DNA of 64,000 nt, taken from Pseudaeromonas sp963677375. Its GTDB lineage: Bacteria > Pseudomonadota > Gammaproteobacteria > Enterobacterales > Aeromonadaceae. Positions 50,111 through 59,141 of this stretch are shown one piece after another. A model generated the notes under the pieces. That model saw only the letters and a list, made by a program, of their open reading frames with translations. It had not been told where the DNA came from and searched no databases. Both the position numbers and the translations under genes were made by a program. The stretch's first letter is position 1, and every line of letters starts with the position of its first letter. The stretch is taken from assembly GCA_963677375.2 (NCBI GenBank), contig CAXXIF010000001.1, positions 101,016 to 165,015 on the forward strand, in the 5' to 3' direction.

Positions 50111-52267
50111 TCAGGCGAGGCCGCGCTGGCTGACCTGGAATCGCCCCGCCATCAGACTCAGACGCGCTATGGTGTGATGGGTCTGGGCCACGCTCTGGCT
50201 GAGATCATCCAGTGCCGTCTTCATGGCTCCGGCTACATCGGCCACGCCCGCCGCTTCCTCGGCATGCTCCCGCCCGTGATCAGTCAACTCATGGATGGTG
50301 GCAAACAGCTTCTCGACGATCAGGCTCTGCCCGGCATTATCCCCGGCGGCCTGCTCGGCAATCCGCAACCCCTCTTCCATATTCCCCATCCCTTTTTCCA
50401 TGACCGCCACCGCATCCACGGCCTGCTGCTGCACCTTGGCGATCATCGCTTCGATTTCAGACGTCGAGCTGCTGGTGCGCTCGGCCAGGGAACGAACCTC
50501 ATCCGCGACGACAGCAAAACCACGCCCCGCCTCACCGGCTCGGGCAGCCTCAATGGCCGCGTTCAACGCCAAGAGGTTGGTTTGCGCGGCAATGGACTGG
50601 ATCACCCCGACGATGTTGCCAATTTCCCGGGTACTGGCCCCGAGTTGTTCTATGGTCTGGGTGGAGGTACCCACGGTCTCGCGAATGGAACGGGTCCGGC
50701 TGGAGACCTCCGCAAATTGCTGGCGGGCCGCCTCGGCCTGCTGGGTCATCGCCTGGTGCATGTCCTCGGCGGTCACAGAGGCGGAATTCAGACGCCCCAT
50801 CTGCTCATCCAGAGAGCCAAGGGTTCGTTGCATGGCGGCCATGACCTGATCAACCGCCTGGGCACTGCTGCCATTGTGCCGTTGCATGCGCAGGTTATCC
50901 TGCTCCAGGGTCCGGCTGGTCACCATCACATTCCCCAGGGTGGCATCCAGATTATCAACCAGACTGTTGACCCACTGGGTCATGACCCCCGTCTCATCGC
51001 TGACCAGTGTGGAGCGGTCCAGACGCAACCGCAGGTTGGCTTCCCCCTCGGCAATCCGGCGCAACATGCCGATCACTTGGCGCAGACGGGCGGCAAGAGG
51101 TTTGGCATACAGACGATTGAAAACCCATCCCCCCAGCAACAAGGCGCCAACCTGGGCCGCCACGGCCAGAGAGGAAGAGAAACCCAGAGCCTGACTCGCC
51201 GCTTGGGCGAGCCCCCAGCACGGCAGCAACGTCAGCAAGGCTCCCTTGCAGAGACGATAGCTAACCGAACGATAGCGGTAGACCTCCTCCAGATCCGCCT
51301 CGCACATCATGCCCCAGGTATCAGGGGAGCCAGGTAACTGGAAGGTGATGCCCTTACCTATCACCGGAATGTGCCGGTAATCCGAGTAGCCCGGATAGGT
51401 GACGTACAGATTATGACCGTGACGAATGGTCTCTCGCACCCCGGGGTGGAGCTGACCGGTCGCCGGATCGTTGAATTTGAGCTCCAGCTCAGTGTGCTCC
51501 CGCACCCGGACCACGCCAAATGCCGTGTGTACCCCATCCTTGAGATTGTCACCCAGACTGAAGGTCCGATCTTCGAACCGGGAGCGGGAAAGCGCCACAC
51601 CGGGCTCGATGGCAGGGTCCAGCACCGACTTGACCATGAATAGATAGTTGTCGCCTGACTCATGAAAGATGTGCCCGGCTTCACGCTGGATCAGATCCCC
51701 GATGACATCGTTGGGGATCCGGGCACACAGGGTTGCAATGCGTTCTCCACCCTGCCAAATCGGCTGATAGAACATCAGCGTCACCGCATCATGGAAGGTG
51801 GAGCTGCTAGCCCCTAACTGGCGGGTCCGCTCATCCCGATAGGGGCCATGCAGAAAACGGCCTTCACCGATCCGCGCCAGCACACGGGCCGGGGGAGGGT
51901 CTTGGCGACCCTGCAGCTCCCGCGAGCTGGCTAAGGAGCGGCCATCGGCATTCATGATAAATAACTCGGAAGCATCGGGCAGTAGCAGTTGTTTGTCTTG
52001 TAACCAAGCCCGATTCATCTGCTCCGGCACCGGTACTATATCGGCCAGACTGGCCAACAGGCTCCACTGTTGCTCACACCACTGTACCAGCAGGGCCTGC
52101 CGGGTTGCGGCAAAACTGTTGAAGGCGCTTTCCATGGCTTCGACGCGATCCAGATTGCGTCGAAAGGCCCACCGCATCGCCAGCTTTCCCGTCTTGCCCA
52201 ACCAGGGAAGCCAATGACGTTCGCTGGAGGTCAACGCCATATTTTTGCTTTGTAATTGCATAACCAT
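50111..52267 (-). CDS. Methyl-accepting chemotaxis protein with N-terminal soluble sensor and TM hairpin
   Basis: A 718-aa chemoreceptor. Unusually, the N-terminus has no membrane helix. Residues 1-340 are soluble, with a PAS/Cache-like part (ASELFIMNADGRSLASSREL; GGERIATLCARIPNDVIGDL). Two closely spaced hydrophobic segments follow (about 341-362 and 366-386), then HAMP (390-440) and the signalling domain with tip AAQTNLLALNAAIEAARAGE near 560-580. This order resembles Aer-type receptors with a cytoplasmic sensor. No C-terminal pentapeptide. It is preceded by a sigma54 promoter. Confidence 0.92.
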   Translation of the reverse strand: MVMQLQSKNMALTSSERHWLPWLGKTGKLAMRWAFRRNLDRVEAMESAFNSFAATRQALLVQWCEQQWSLLASLADIVPVPEQMNRAWLQDKQLLLPDASELFIMNADGRSLASSRELQGRQDPPPARVLARIGEGRFLHGPYRDERTRQLGASSSTFHDAVTLMFYQPIWQGGERIATLCARIPNDVIGDLIQREAGHIFHESGDNYLFMVKSVLDPAIEPGVALSRSRFEDRTFSLGDNLKDGVHTAFGVVRVREHTELELKFNDPATGQLHPGVRETIRHGHNLYVTYPGYSDYRHIPVIGKGITFQLPGSPDTWGMMCEADLEEVYRYRSVSYRLCKGALLTLLPCWGLAQAASQALGFSSSLAVAAQVGALLLGGWVFNRLYAKPLAARLRQVIGMLRRIAEGEANLRLRLDRSTLVSDETGVMTQWVNSLVDNLDATLGNVMVTSRTLEQDNLRMQRHNGSSAQAVDQVMAAMQRTLGSLDEQMGRLNSASVTAEDMHQAMTQQAEAARQQFAEVSSRTRSIRETVGTSTQTIEQLGASTREIGNIVGVIQSIAAQTNLLALNAAIEAARAGEAGRGFAVVADEVRSLAERTSSSTSEIEAMIAKVQQQAVDAVAVMEKGMGNMEEGLRIAEQAAGDNAGQSLIVEKLFATIHELTDHGREHAEEAAGVADVAGAMKTALDDLSQSVAQTHHTIARLSLMAGRFQVSQRGLA

Positions 52268-52310
52268 TCTTTGTTATTCCCGAGCTCAATCCATTGATGA
52301 GTCGGACAAT

Positions 52311-52328
52311 AAGCAAACCGCGTACCAA
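52311..52328 (-). promoter_or_regulatory. Sigma54 promoter of the second chemoreceptor
   Basis: The minus strand reads TTGGTACGCGGTTTGCTT, matching the sigma54 consensus TTGGCACG-N4-TTGCW at all but one fixed position. GG (52326-52325) and GC (52314-52313) are exactly 10 nt apart. The predicted start is near 52301, 35 nt before the ATG. Confidence 0.8.
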
Positions 52329-52351
52329 CAAAGTGCAAGTATTCATGGGGG

Positions 52352-52422
52352 CTTGGTGCAACACCGTACGAAAACGATCACTAATGGAGCACCAAGTTTG
52401 CGCGCTGAGCCAAAATGGAGCA
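52352..52422. promoter_or_regulatory. Candidate enhancer sites upstream of the sigma54 promoter
   Basis: CTTGGTGC (52352-52359) and GCACCAAG (52389-52396) are inverted. TGAGCCAAAATGGAGCA (52406-52422) resembles the NtrC dyad GCACCA-N3-TGGTGC with three mismatches. They lie roughly 50-120 nt upstream of the predicted start, where enhancer-binding proteins act. The cognate activator is unknown. Confidence 0.35.
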
Positions 52423-52438
52423 AAACGAGCCGCAACGC

Positions 52439-54256
52439 TCACATGAACACGGCCGCACCAGCCAGCTCGGCACCTCGAGTGGCACGTGAAGGGTGATGGC
52501 GTTGCAAATAAGAGAGCAGATCCAGCCAAACCAGCGGTTTGCTAAACAGGTAGCCCTGGGTAAACGAGCATCCCTGTTCACAGATAAAGGCTTGCTGTTC
52601 ATCCCGTTCCACGCCCTCGACCACCAGTTGCATTCCCAAGTTATGCACGATGGAAATCAAGCCTTGTAGCAGCAGACGATCCTGAGTATGTAGCGGGATC
52701 TGTTGCACAAATGAACGATCAATTTTCACCAAATCCATCGGATAGAGACGCAAATAGTTCAGCGCCGAAAAGCCGGTACCAAAGTCATCAATGGCAATCT
52801 GACAACCTGCATCGCGCAACGCCTTGATACGACACAGATGCTCCTCGTGCCCCTCCATGAAGATGGACTCGGTGATCTCGAAGATCAGATGGCTAGGCGA
52901 AATCTGATGCTTGCCCAGGACAGAGAGCCATTCGTGCCCATCTGCACTCAGGGTATTAAACTCCAGAGTCGAACGATTAACCGATACCTGTAGCCAGTCA
53001 TAGCCCGCATCGTGCAAGCGTCGTAGATCCCGACAGGCCTGTTCCAGCAACTGCTCGCCCAGCAGTTGGATCAATCCACTCTGCTCAGCCAGGGGAATAA
53101 AATCAACCGGCGACACGGCACCTAATTCGGGATGTTGCCAACGCGCCAAAGCTTCCAGTTTGGCGACCCGAGCGAGACGATTATCCCAGATGGGTTGGTA
53201 GACCAGCGTAATATCGCCGTCATTGATTGCCTGCAGCAGGTGACGCTGCATGACCTCACGCTCGGCAATGGCTTGCTGCATCTGCTCGGAGAAGCAGAGA
53301 TAATTCCGTTGTTGGCGGCGGGCTTCGAACAGGGCCAGATCGGTATGCCGCAATAACTGGTTAAAATCCTGGCCATCACGGGGCCAAAGCGCTCCGGATA
53401 CGGTACCGGATAAGCGTAACTTGCGAGGTCCCACCTCAAAGCGCTGGTGCACACGAGCCAGTACCTGTTCCGCCCAGGAGGCCAGCTCCAGCTCAGTCGT
53501 CACTCCCGGCAATAATAACGCAAAGCCGTCCCCACCCACTCGTCCCAACAGTTCCCGACTCCCGGACAGTAGCCGCAATCGCTCGGCCAGTTGCCGCAAT
53601 AAGTTGTCGCCGGTTTGATGATCAAACTGAGTGTTGATATGGCAAAAATTTTTCAGATCCAGCGATAGCAAACCAAAAGGAGTTCCATTCTGGCACTGAT
53701 GTTCCAGCTCGGCATAAAAACCGGGACGATCCAGTAACCCGGTTAGCGGGTCCAATACTCGGGTGGAGAGGGGGGATTGACCATGCAAACTGTTACCCTC
53801 CTGAGTCAACCCGACCAGACACAATAAATGGGGCGCCCCCTCGCTTTGCTGGCGGCACACAGTTAACTGCTCCACCAACATGCGACCACTCTTGTGACGA
53901 CCCAACACCTGCCCCTGCCACACGCCGCGCTCGGCGACGGCCTCTCGGATCAGGGCGATCAAACCCGGATCATAGAGTCCGGAACGCAAAGCGGGGGCTA
54001 GCTGTCCAATCAGTTCCCGGGCTGAGTAACCGCTGAGATCCTCGAACTGTGAATTGACAGCCATAATGACCCCCTCCTCATCACACAGAGTTGCTGCCGA
54101 GGAAAGAAGTGACAATCTTGCTGATTCGCAACCAGATGAAAGGTAACAGGGAGCCTCGGGATGACTTCCAATCCAGTTGTTCCATTTATGTTTGAGCTGC
54201 ACGACCCACTGTGGCATTCCAATTCCCAACCTTTCCCTTGATCCCTGCCGACTCAT
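52439..54256 (-). CDS. PAS-GGDEF-EAL protein, probable c-di-GMP phosphodiesterase
   Basis: A 605-aa cytoplasmic protein with a PAS domain (about 45-150), a GGDEF domain (from DPLTGLLDR near 169) whose signature is degenerate (GGDGF at about 241-245), and an EAL domain with the intact catalytic set: KLEALARW (368-370), VNRSTLEF, FEITES, IDDFGTGFSALNYL, VKIDRSFV, VVEGVE and GYLFSKPL. It probably hydrolyses c-di-GMP, the GGDEF part serving as a regulatory GTP-binding module. ATG 54256 has AGGGG 6 nt upstream; a GTG at 54274 is an alternative. It faces away from the T6SS. Confidence 0.93.
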   Translation of the reverse strand: MSRQGSRERLGIGMPQWVVQLKHKWNNWIGSHPEAPCYLSSGCESARLSLLSSAATLCDEEGVIMAVNSQFEDLSGYSARELIGQLAPALRSGLYDPGLIALIREAVAERGVWQGQVLGRHKSGRMLVEQLTVCRQQSEGAPHLLCLVGLTQEGNSLHGQSPLSTRVLDPLTGLLDRPGFYAELEHQCQNGTPFGLLSLDLKNFCHINTQFDHQTGDNLLRQLAERLRLLSGSRELLGRVGGDGFALLLPGVTTELELASWAEQVLARVHQRFEVGPRKLRLSGTVSGALWPRDGQDFNQLLRHTDLALFEARRQQRNYLCFSEQMQQAIAEREVMQRHLLQAINDGDITLVYQPIWDNRLARVAKLEALARWQHPELGAVSPVDFIPLAEQSGLIQLLGEQLLEQACRDLRRLHDAGYDWLQVSVNRSTLEFNTLSADGHEWLSVLGKHQISPSHLIFEITESIFMEGHEEHLCRIKALRDAGCQIAIDDFGTGFSALNYLRLYPMDLVKIDRSFVQQIPLHTQDRLLLQGLISIVHNLGMQLVVEGVERDEQQAFICEQGCSFTQGYLFSKPLVWLDLLSYLQRHHPSRATRGAELAGAAVFM

Positions 54257-54506
54257 CTCGTGCCCCTGAAACACATGGCAGATACGCAGCCAGGTACAGA
54301 TGACTTGCGCTCGGTCTGTGCATCATTCCGATTCAAAATAAGCGCTTAACCTAGCAAGGAGCATGCCTTGCTTCAATGCAAAAGCAACAGAACCTGCATT
54401 CTTTCCAGTCATTCGTCCAACAGGCAGAGACCAACTGACATAGCAACATATATCAGAGCCAAACAGATCTTACACCGACAACGCTCAGCCATTTTTGGAG
54501 GAGGTC

Positions 54507-54569
54507 ATGGCCCTGTCAACAAATCAGTCAGCCCATGCCAGAACGGCGCCGCAGCCATCCGGTTACTGA
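54507..54569 (+). CDS. 20-codon ORF with strong RBS (candidate)
   Basis: ATG at 54507 is preceded by GGAGGAGG (54497-54504) and opens MALSTNQSAHARTAPQPSGY followed by TGA. The RBS is stronger than that of most genes here, but the peptide is short, polar and unrecognised. It could be a leader peptide, a remnant of a lost gene or chance. Confidence 0.25.
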   Translation: MALSTNQSAHARTAPQPSGY

Positions 54570-54749
54570 ATCAACAATATACATGAACGTGATAATCACT
54601 GGACAAGTTAAATATGAATATTCGGTATTGAAACAACACCGCATGATTATTGAGCAACTTTTAGTGCAACAATAAAATTCACGATAAAACAATTGGTTAA
54701 TATTTGAATGATATGTATACGACAGCGAAAATGAAATATTCCACCCTTG

Positions 54750-54765
54750 TTGATTAAATAATCAA
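54750..54765. promoter_or_regulatory. Dyad TTGATTA-AA-TAATCAA
   Basis: Perfect 7-bp inverted repeat with 2-nt spacer, 46 nt upstream of the possible sigma54 promoter and 165 nt before tssB. A candidate activator or silencer site. Confidence 0.35.
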
Positions 54766-54810
54766 TTCGAATATTCAGCTCCCATCTCTGGTCATTTTAA
54801 ATTCCCACCG

Positions 54811-54826
54811 TGGTGACACTCTCGCT
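54811..54826 (+). promoter_or_regulatory. Possible sigma54 promoter of the T6SS
   Basis: TGG-TGACACTCTC-GCT has GG and GC exactly 10 nt apart and the flanking T residues, but mismatches the consensus at five other fixed positions. It is the only GG-N10-GC in the region on this strand. Its support is mainly the VasH-like activator in the cluster. Confidence 0.3.
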
Positions 54827-54929
54827 ATGGAATACAAGGGCATTGCTGCCATTAATCGCAGCAGTCAGCCCATGTCAGCCCTGTCTAGTATCTCGCTCCA
54901 TCCATCATGGATTTCAGGAGCCAGAGCCG

Positions 54930-55433
54930 ATGCCAAGACATCACGACGAGACCACAGTTGCCCCCAAGGAACGAATCAATATCCAGTATTTACCAGCAAC
55001 CGGAAGCCAACAGGGTGAAGTAGAACTCCCTCTGGCGCTGCTGGTGGTGGGCAATTTGCACGGCCGGGAGTCGCCACTCCCCCTGGAACAACGAAGCTGC
55101 GTCAACATCGATAAGCAAAATTTCAATGCGGTGATGAAGGAATCGGCGCTGCGACTGGAATTTGCGGTGCCGAATCATCTGCACGGAGCCGAGCCAACCG
55201 AGCTGCCTATCGCCCTGAACTTTGAATCCCTATCGGACTTCACCCCCGACAACATTGCCCGCCAAGTGCCAGAGCTGCACAAGTTGTTGCAACTGCGCGA
55301 GGCACTGGTCGCCCTCAAGGGGCCACTGGGCAATATTCCGGCCTTTCGTCAACGCCTGTGCGATCTACTCGGTAACCCCGAGGCCCGAGCTCAGTTGCTG
55401 CAGGAGCTATCACAGCTGGATTTGGTTCCATGA
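54930..55433 (+). CDS. tssB: T6SS sheath small subunit TssB (VipA)
   Basis: The 167-aa product starts MPRHHDETTVAPKERINIQY and has the TssB core LPLALLVVGNLHGRE, LEQRSCVNIDKQNFNAVM and FESLSDFTPDNIARQVPELH. TssB and TssC polymerise into the contractile sheath. AGGAG precedes the ATG by 9 nt. First of the cluster. Confidence 0.96.
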   Translation: MPRHHDETTVAPKERINIQYLPATGSQQGEVELPLALLVVGNLHGRESPLPLEQRSCVNIDKQNFNAVMKESALRLEFAVPNHLHGAEPTELPIALNFESLSDFTPDNIARQVPELHKLLQLREALVALKGPLGNIPAFRQRLCDLLGNPEARAQLLQELSQLDLVP

Positions 55434-55480
55434 ATCCACTCGACAGTCTCCATCACAGCGCTCACCCAGAAGGATGCATC

Positions 55481-56947
55481 ATGCCCCTACCCACCACGAG
55501 TCTGGTCGACGGCTCACCCTCCCTGCTCAATGACGTTCTGGCTCAGGCACGCCTAACTCCTGAGGACGAGGGCTATACCATAACCCGCCAAGGTATCGCC
55601 GCACTGGTCGCACAGATTCAGGATTCGGGCCCATTGCGAGAAACTGTCAACAAGACCCGAGTCGACCATCTGATCGTCGAGCTGGACCGCCAACTGGGCC
55701 TGCTGATGGACGAGATACTGCACCATCCCCAACTCCAGGCCCTGGAGTCCTCTTGGCGCGCCCTCAAACTGTTAGTCGATCGCACCGACTTCCGCGAAAA
55801 CATCAGCATTCAGCTGTTGCATGCCACGAAAGAAGAGCTGCTGGACGACTTTGAATACGCAACGGATCTGACTCAGTCCGGCTTCTACCAACACCTCTAC
55901 GCCAGTGGTTATGGGCAGTTTGGTGGTGAACCCATTGCGGCCGTCATTGGCGACTATGCCTTCTCTCCGGCGGCTCCCGATATCAAACTGTTGCAATATA
56001 TGAGCGCCGTCGGTGCCATGGCCCATGCCCCTTTCATCACCTCGGCGGCCCCCAGCTTCTTCGGTATCGACAGCTACAGCGAGCTTGCCGCCATCAAGGA
56101 TCTGAAGTCCGTGTTCGAGGGGCCAGCCCACGCCCGTTGGCGCAGCTTGCGTGAATCGGAAGATGCCCGCTACCTGGGGCTGACCGCACCGCGTTTTCTG
56201 GTCCGCTTGCCCTATGATCCCGGTAACAATCCCATCAAAGGATTTCACTACCAGGAGCAGACCAGCGCCGCGCATCAGCATTACCTGTGGGGCAATACCG
56301 CCTTTTTGCTGGCCACAGCGTTGACCGACAGCTTTGCGCGCTACCGCTGGTGCCCCAACATCATAGGCCCCCAGAGTGGTGGCGCCATTCATGATCTTCC
56401 CGTGCATCTATTCGAAGCCATGGGGCAGCTACAGGCCAAGATCCCCACCGAGGTGCTGATCACCGATCGCCGGGAGTATGAACTGGCCGAAGAGGGCTTC
56501 ATTGCGCTGACCATGCGTAAGGAAAGCGATAATGCCGCCTTCTTCTCCGCGAACTCGGTGCAAAAACCTAAGCTATTCCCGAATACTGAACAAGGACGTC
56601 AGGCCGCCACTAATTACCGACTCGGTACCCAACTGCCCTACCTGTTTGTCATCAATCGCCTGGCCCACTATCTGAAAGTCCTACAGCGGGAACAACTGGG
56701 GGCCTGGAAGGAGCGTCAGGATCTGGAACGCGAGCTCAACGGCTGGATCCGGCAATACGTCGCCGACCAGGAAAACCCGCCCGCCGAGGTGCGTTGCCGC
56801 CGCCCGTTGCGCAGCGCCAGAGTCCAAGTGCTGGAAGTCGAAGGCGAAACCGGCTGGTATCAGGTTGCCCTCTCTGTGCGCCCCCATTTCAAATACATGG
56901 GCGCCAGTTTCGAGCTCTCCCTGGTTGGTCGTCTGGACAAGGAATAA
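55481..56947 (+). CDS. tssC: T6SS sheath large subunit TssC (VipB)
   Basis: The 488-aa product has the family blocks LQALESSWRALKLLVDRTDF, YGQFGGEPIAAVIGDYAFSP, FITSAAPSFFGIDSYSEL, FLVRLPYDPGNNPIKGF, YRWCPNIIGPQSGGAIHDLP, LPYLFVINRLAHYLKVLQRE and the C-terminal FKYMGASFELSLVGRLDKE. Start 55481 has AAGGA 7 nt upstream and gives the family length; an ATG at 55430, overlapping tssB by ATGA, is possible. Intact. Confidence 0.96.
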   Translation: MPLPTTSLVDGSPSLLNDVLAQARLTPEDEGYTITRQGIAALVAQIQDSGPLRETVNKTRVDHLIVELDRQLGLLMDEILHHPQLQALESSWRALKLLVDRTDFRENISIQLLHATKEELLDDFEYATDLTQSGFYQHLYASGYGQFGGEPIAAVIGDYAFSPAAPDIKLLQYMSAVGAMAHAPFITSAAPSFFGIDSYSELAAIKDLKSVFEGPAHARWRSLRESEDARYLGLTAPRFLVRLPYDPGNNPIKGFHYQEQTSAAHQHYLWGNTAFLLATALTDSFARYRWCPNIIGPQSGGAIHDLPVHLFEAMGQLQAKIPTEVLITDRREYELAEEGFIALTMRKESDNAAFFSANSVQKPKLFPNTEQGRQAATNYRLGTQLPYLFVINRLAHYLKVLQREQLGAWKERQDLERELNGWIRQYVADQENPPAEVRCRRPLRSARVQVLEVEGETGWYQVALSVRPHFKYMGASFELSLVGRLDKE

Positions 56948-56952
56948 ACCTC

Positions 56953-57381
56953 ATGACCCATGCCTCAAGTCCAAAGCTACGCCTGCTGGAACGGTTACTC
57001 TGCAAAGAAGCACTGACGATAGACGACCATGTATCGACCGTCTTGCTCTCCATCCGGCAACATCTGGAATTGCTGCTCAACAGCCGGTCAGAGAGTTGTC
57101 GCAGCGCTCCGGATCTGGGGCTTCGCGACTTCCATGCCACGGGTCAGACCAGGGCCGATCTCCATACCCGGCTAGCCGAGGAGATCCGACTATGTATCAG
57201 CCACTACGAACCGAGGCTGCAGCAGATCAGGGTATCCGCTATGCCACTCACAGGCTCCGATCAGGACCCACTGCAACTGCAATTTCACATCGCAGGTGAA
57301 ATCCGGTTTGCCGATCAAGCCCAGCGCGCCAGTTTCACCCTGCTCATGGATGGCTGCCGCCGCTACCGGATGGTGAATTGA
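56953..57381 (+). CDS. tssE: T6SS baseplate subunit TssE (gp25-like)
   Basis: The 142-aa product has the gp25/lysozyme-like core: VSTVLLSIRQHLELLLNSR, SAPDLGLRDFH and IRLCISHYEPRLQQIRVSA. TssE sits in the baseplate wedge with TssF and TssG. Its stop shares a base with the tssF start (TGATG). Confidence 0.94.
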   Translation: MTHASSPKLRLLERLLCKEALTIDDHVSTVLLSIRQHLELLLNSRSESCRSAPDLGLRDFHATGQTRADLHTRLAEEIRLCISHYEPRLQQIRVSAMPLTGSDQDPLQLQFHIAGEIRFADQAQRASFTLLMDGCRRYRMVN

Positions 57382-59141
57382 TGCGACTCGACCACTACTT
57401 TCAGCATGAACTGCGTTATCTGCGTGAACAGGGCCTCGCCCTGGCGAGTGCTCACCCCGGTCTGAGTCATTATCTGGGCGCGCCGGGGGCAGATCCCGAT
57501 GTGGAGCGGCTTTTGGAAGGCGCCGCCTTCCTGACCGCCAGCTTGCACGCGCGGATCGATGATACCTTCCCCGAACTGAGTCACGGCATACTGGAGCTAG
57601 TCGCCCCGCATCTGCTGCGCGTCATCCCCAGTATGACCATGATGCAGTTTAGGCCCATACCTCACACCATCAGCCAGCCCATGATGCTGGCGGCAGGGTG
57701 TGAGATGGCGAGCGAACCACTCGATGGCCGGAGTTGCCGCTTCCGCACCTGCCGTCCGGGCTGGATCTACCCAGCCGACAGCCAACTGAGGTTGAATGAC
57801 TCACGAACCCGTTTATCACTGACCCTGGATCTGCATACGCCGCTGAGCCTCTCGCAACTGGCGCTGGAAACTCTGCACCTCTACCTTGGCGATGAATTTC
57901 CGGCTGCCTGCGAGATCTACCTGTGGCTCATGCAGCATCTCTGTCAATGGGAGATCGAAGCGGGCGACGGTCACTGGACCCAGTCGGCGGCCAGTCTGCG
58001 CCCTGTCGGTTTGACCGAGGACGAGGCCTTGCTGCCCGAGCCTGATGGTCACAGCCATGGCCATCGCCTGCTGCAGGAATACTTCAGCTTTCCCGAAGCC
58101 TTCCTGTGTGTGGCGCTCTTGCCAAGCCAACCACCCGAGGGAGAGAAGCCAGTCGATCAGGTGACCTTGCACTTTGATTTTTTGCTGCCGTTACCCAAGC
58201 CGCTAACCATCACGGCAAACAGTCTGCTACTCAATTGCATACCTGCCATCAATCTGTTTTCACTGGATGCGGAGCCCATCCTTCGCCACGGTCGCCACCA
58301 TGAGTATCCTCTGCATTTATCCCATCAGCAGCCCGATGCCTACGAGCTTTTCACCATTGATCGCATCCAGAGCTGGCGACAACCCACACCCACCGACGAT
58401 GCCTCGCCGCAAACCCGAAATACAGGGGGTGTCCATGACTACCGGCCTTTCTGCCATTTTCGAGACCGTCATTCCGCCGGTCAGGGCCAATACCGCGCCA
58501 GCAGTCGCCGGGATGTCTCGGGGATTGGTCTCCGTCACAGCATTCGTTTCATCGATGCTCCGCAATCACCTCTGCCGACGCAAGGGGAAAGCATCTCCAT
58601 CAGCCTGACCTGCTGCGATCGACAAGGGGCCAGCCGGTTAGCTCCCGGAGCCATCCAACGTCCTTGCGGTAACTCGCCCAGCTTCGCAACATTCCGGAAT
58701 CTGCTACGCCCGACCGCGGTACGTTACCCAGCCACAGAGGAAACGCAGCACTGGCAACTGCTGAGCAATCTCTCGCATCACTACCTCACACTGCTGGATC
58801 GGGATCGTCTGCAGCAGTTACTCCTCAGCTATGACAACGGCAGTCATCACCAAGCGGGACCCAACCATAGAGACAGCATCGCCGCCATCCAGCAACTGAC
58901 AACCCGTCCCGTCGAGCGCCTGGAAGGAAGTCTACCGATCCGGGGGCTCCTGACCACACTGCACATCCAGGCCAGCCATTTTGCTTCCGCGGGCGAGATC
59001 TATCTGTTGGGTAGCGTGCTGGCCCGATTTTTTAGCCACTACGCCAGCATCAACAGCTTCCATCAGCTAGAGGTGGTGACTGTCGACACTCAGGCTCACT
59101 ACCTATGGTCGGCAACGCCGGGGAGGCAACCTCTGTTATGA
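57381..59141 (+). CDS. tssF: T6SS baseplate subunit TssF (VasA)
   Basis: The 586-aa product has FQHELRYLREQGLALASAHP, PDVERLLEGAAFLTASLHAR, DTFPELSHGILELVAPHLLR, INLFSLDAEPI, YELFTIDRIQSW and the late SFATFRNLLRPT, all TssF landmarks in order, at the usual length. The frame is intact throughout. It overlaps tssG by ATGA. Confidence 0.95.
   Translation: MRLDHYFQHELRYLREQGLALASAHPGLSHYLGAPGADPDVERLLEGAAFLTASLHARIDDTFPELSHGILELVAPHLLRVIPSMTMMQFRPIPHTISQPMMLAAGCEMASEPLDGRSCRFRTCRPGWIYPADSQLRLNDSRTRLSLTLDLHTPLSLSQLALETLHLYLGDEFPAACEIYLWLMQHLCQWEIEAGDGHWTQSAASLRPVGLTEDEALLPEPDGHSHGHRLLQEYFSFPEAFLCVALLPSQPPEGEKPVDQVTLHFDFLLPLPKPLTITANSLLLNCIPAINLFSLDAEPILRHGRHHEYPLHLSHQQPDAYELFTIDRIQSWRQPTPTDDASPQTRNTGGVHDYRPFCHFRDRHSAGQGQYRASSRRDVSGIGLRHSIRFIDAPQSPLPTQGESISISLTCCDRQGASRLAPGAIQRPCGNSPSFATFRNLLRPTAVRYPATEETQHWQLLSNLSHHYLTLLDRDRLQQLLLSYDNGSHHQAGPNHRDSIAAIQQLTTRPVERLEGSLPIRGLLTTLHIQASHFASAGEIYLLGSVLARFFSHYASINSFHQLEVVTVDTQAHYLWSATPGRQPLL

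Larger units (their letters stand above)
54257..54929. other. AT-rich intergenic region upstream of the T6SS
   Basis: About 670 bases with no substantial gene, AT-rich from 54580 to 54800 unlike its surroundings. It holds a 20-codon ORF with a very strong RBS, a TTGATTA-AA-TAATCAA dyad (54750-54765) and a possible sigma54 promoter (54811-54826). The AT-rich block is a natural target for nucleoid silencers and DNA-bending proteins. Confidence 0.6.
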
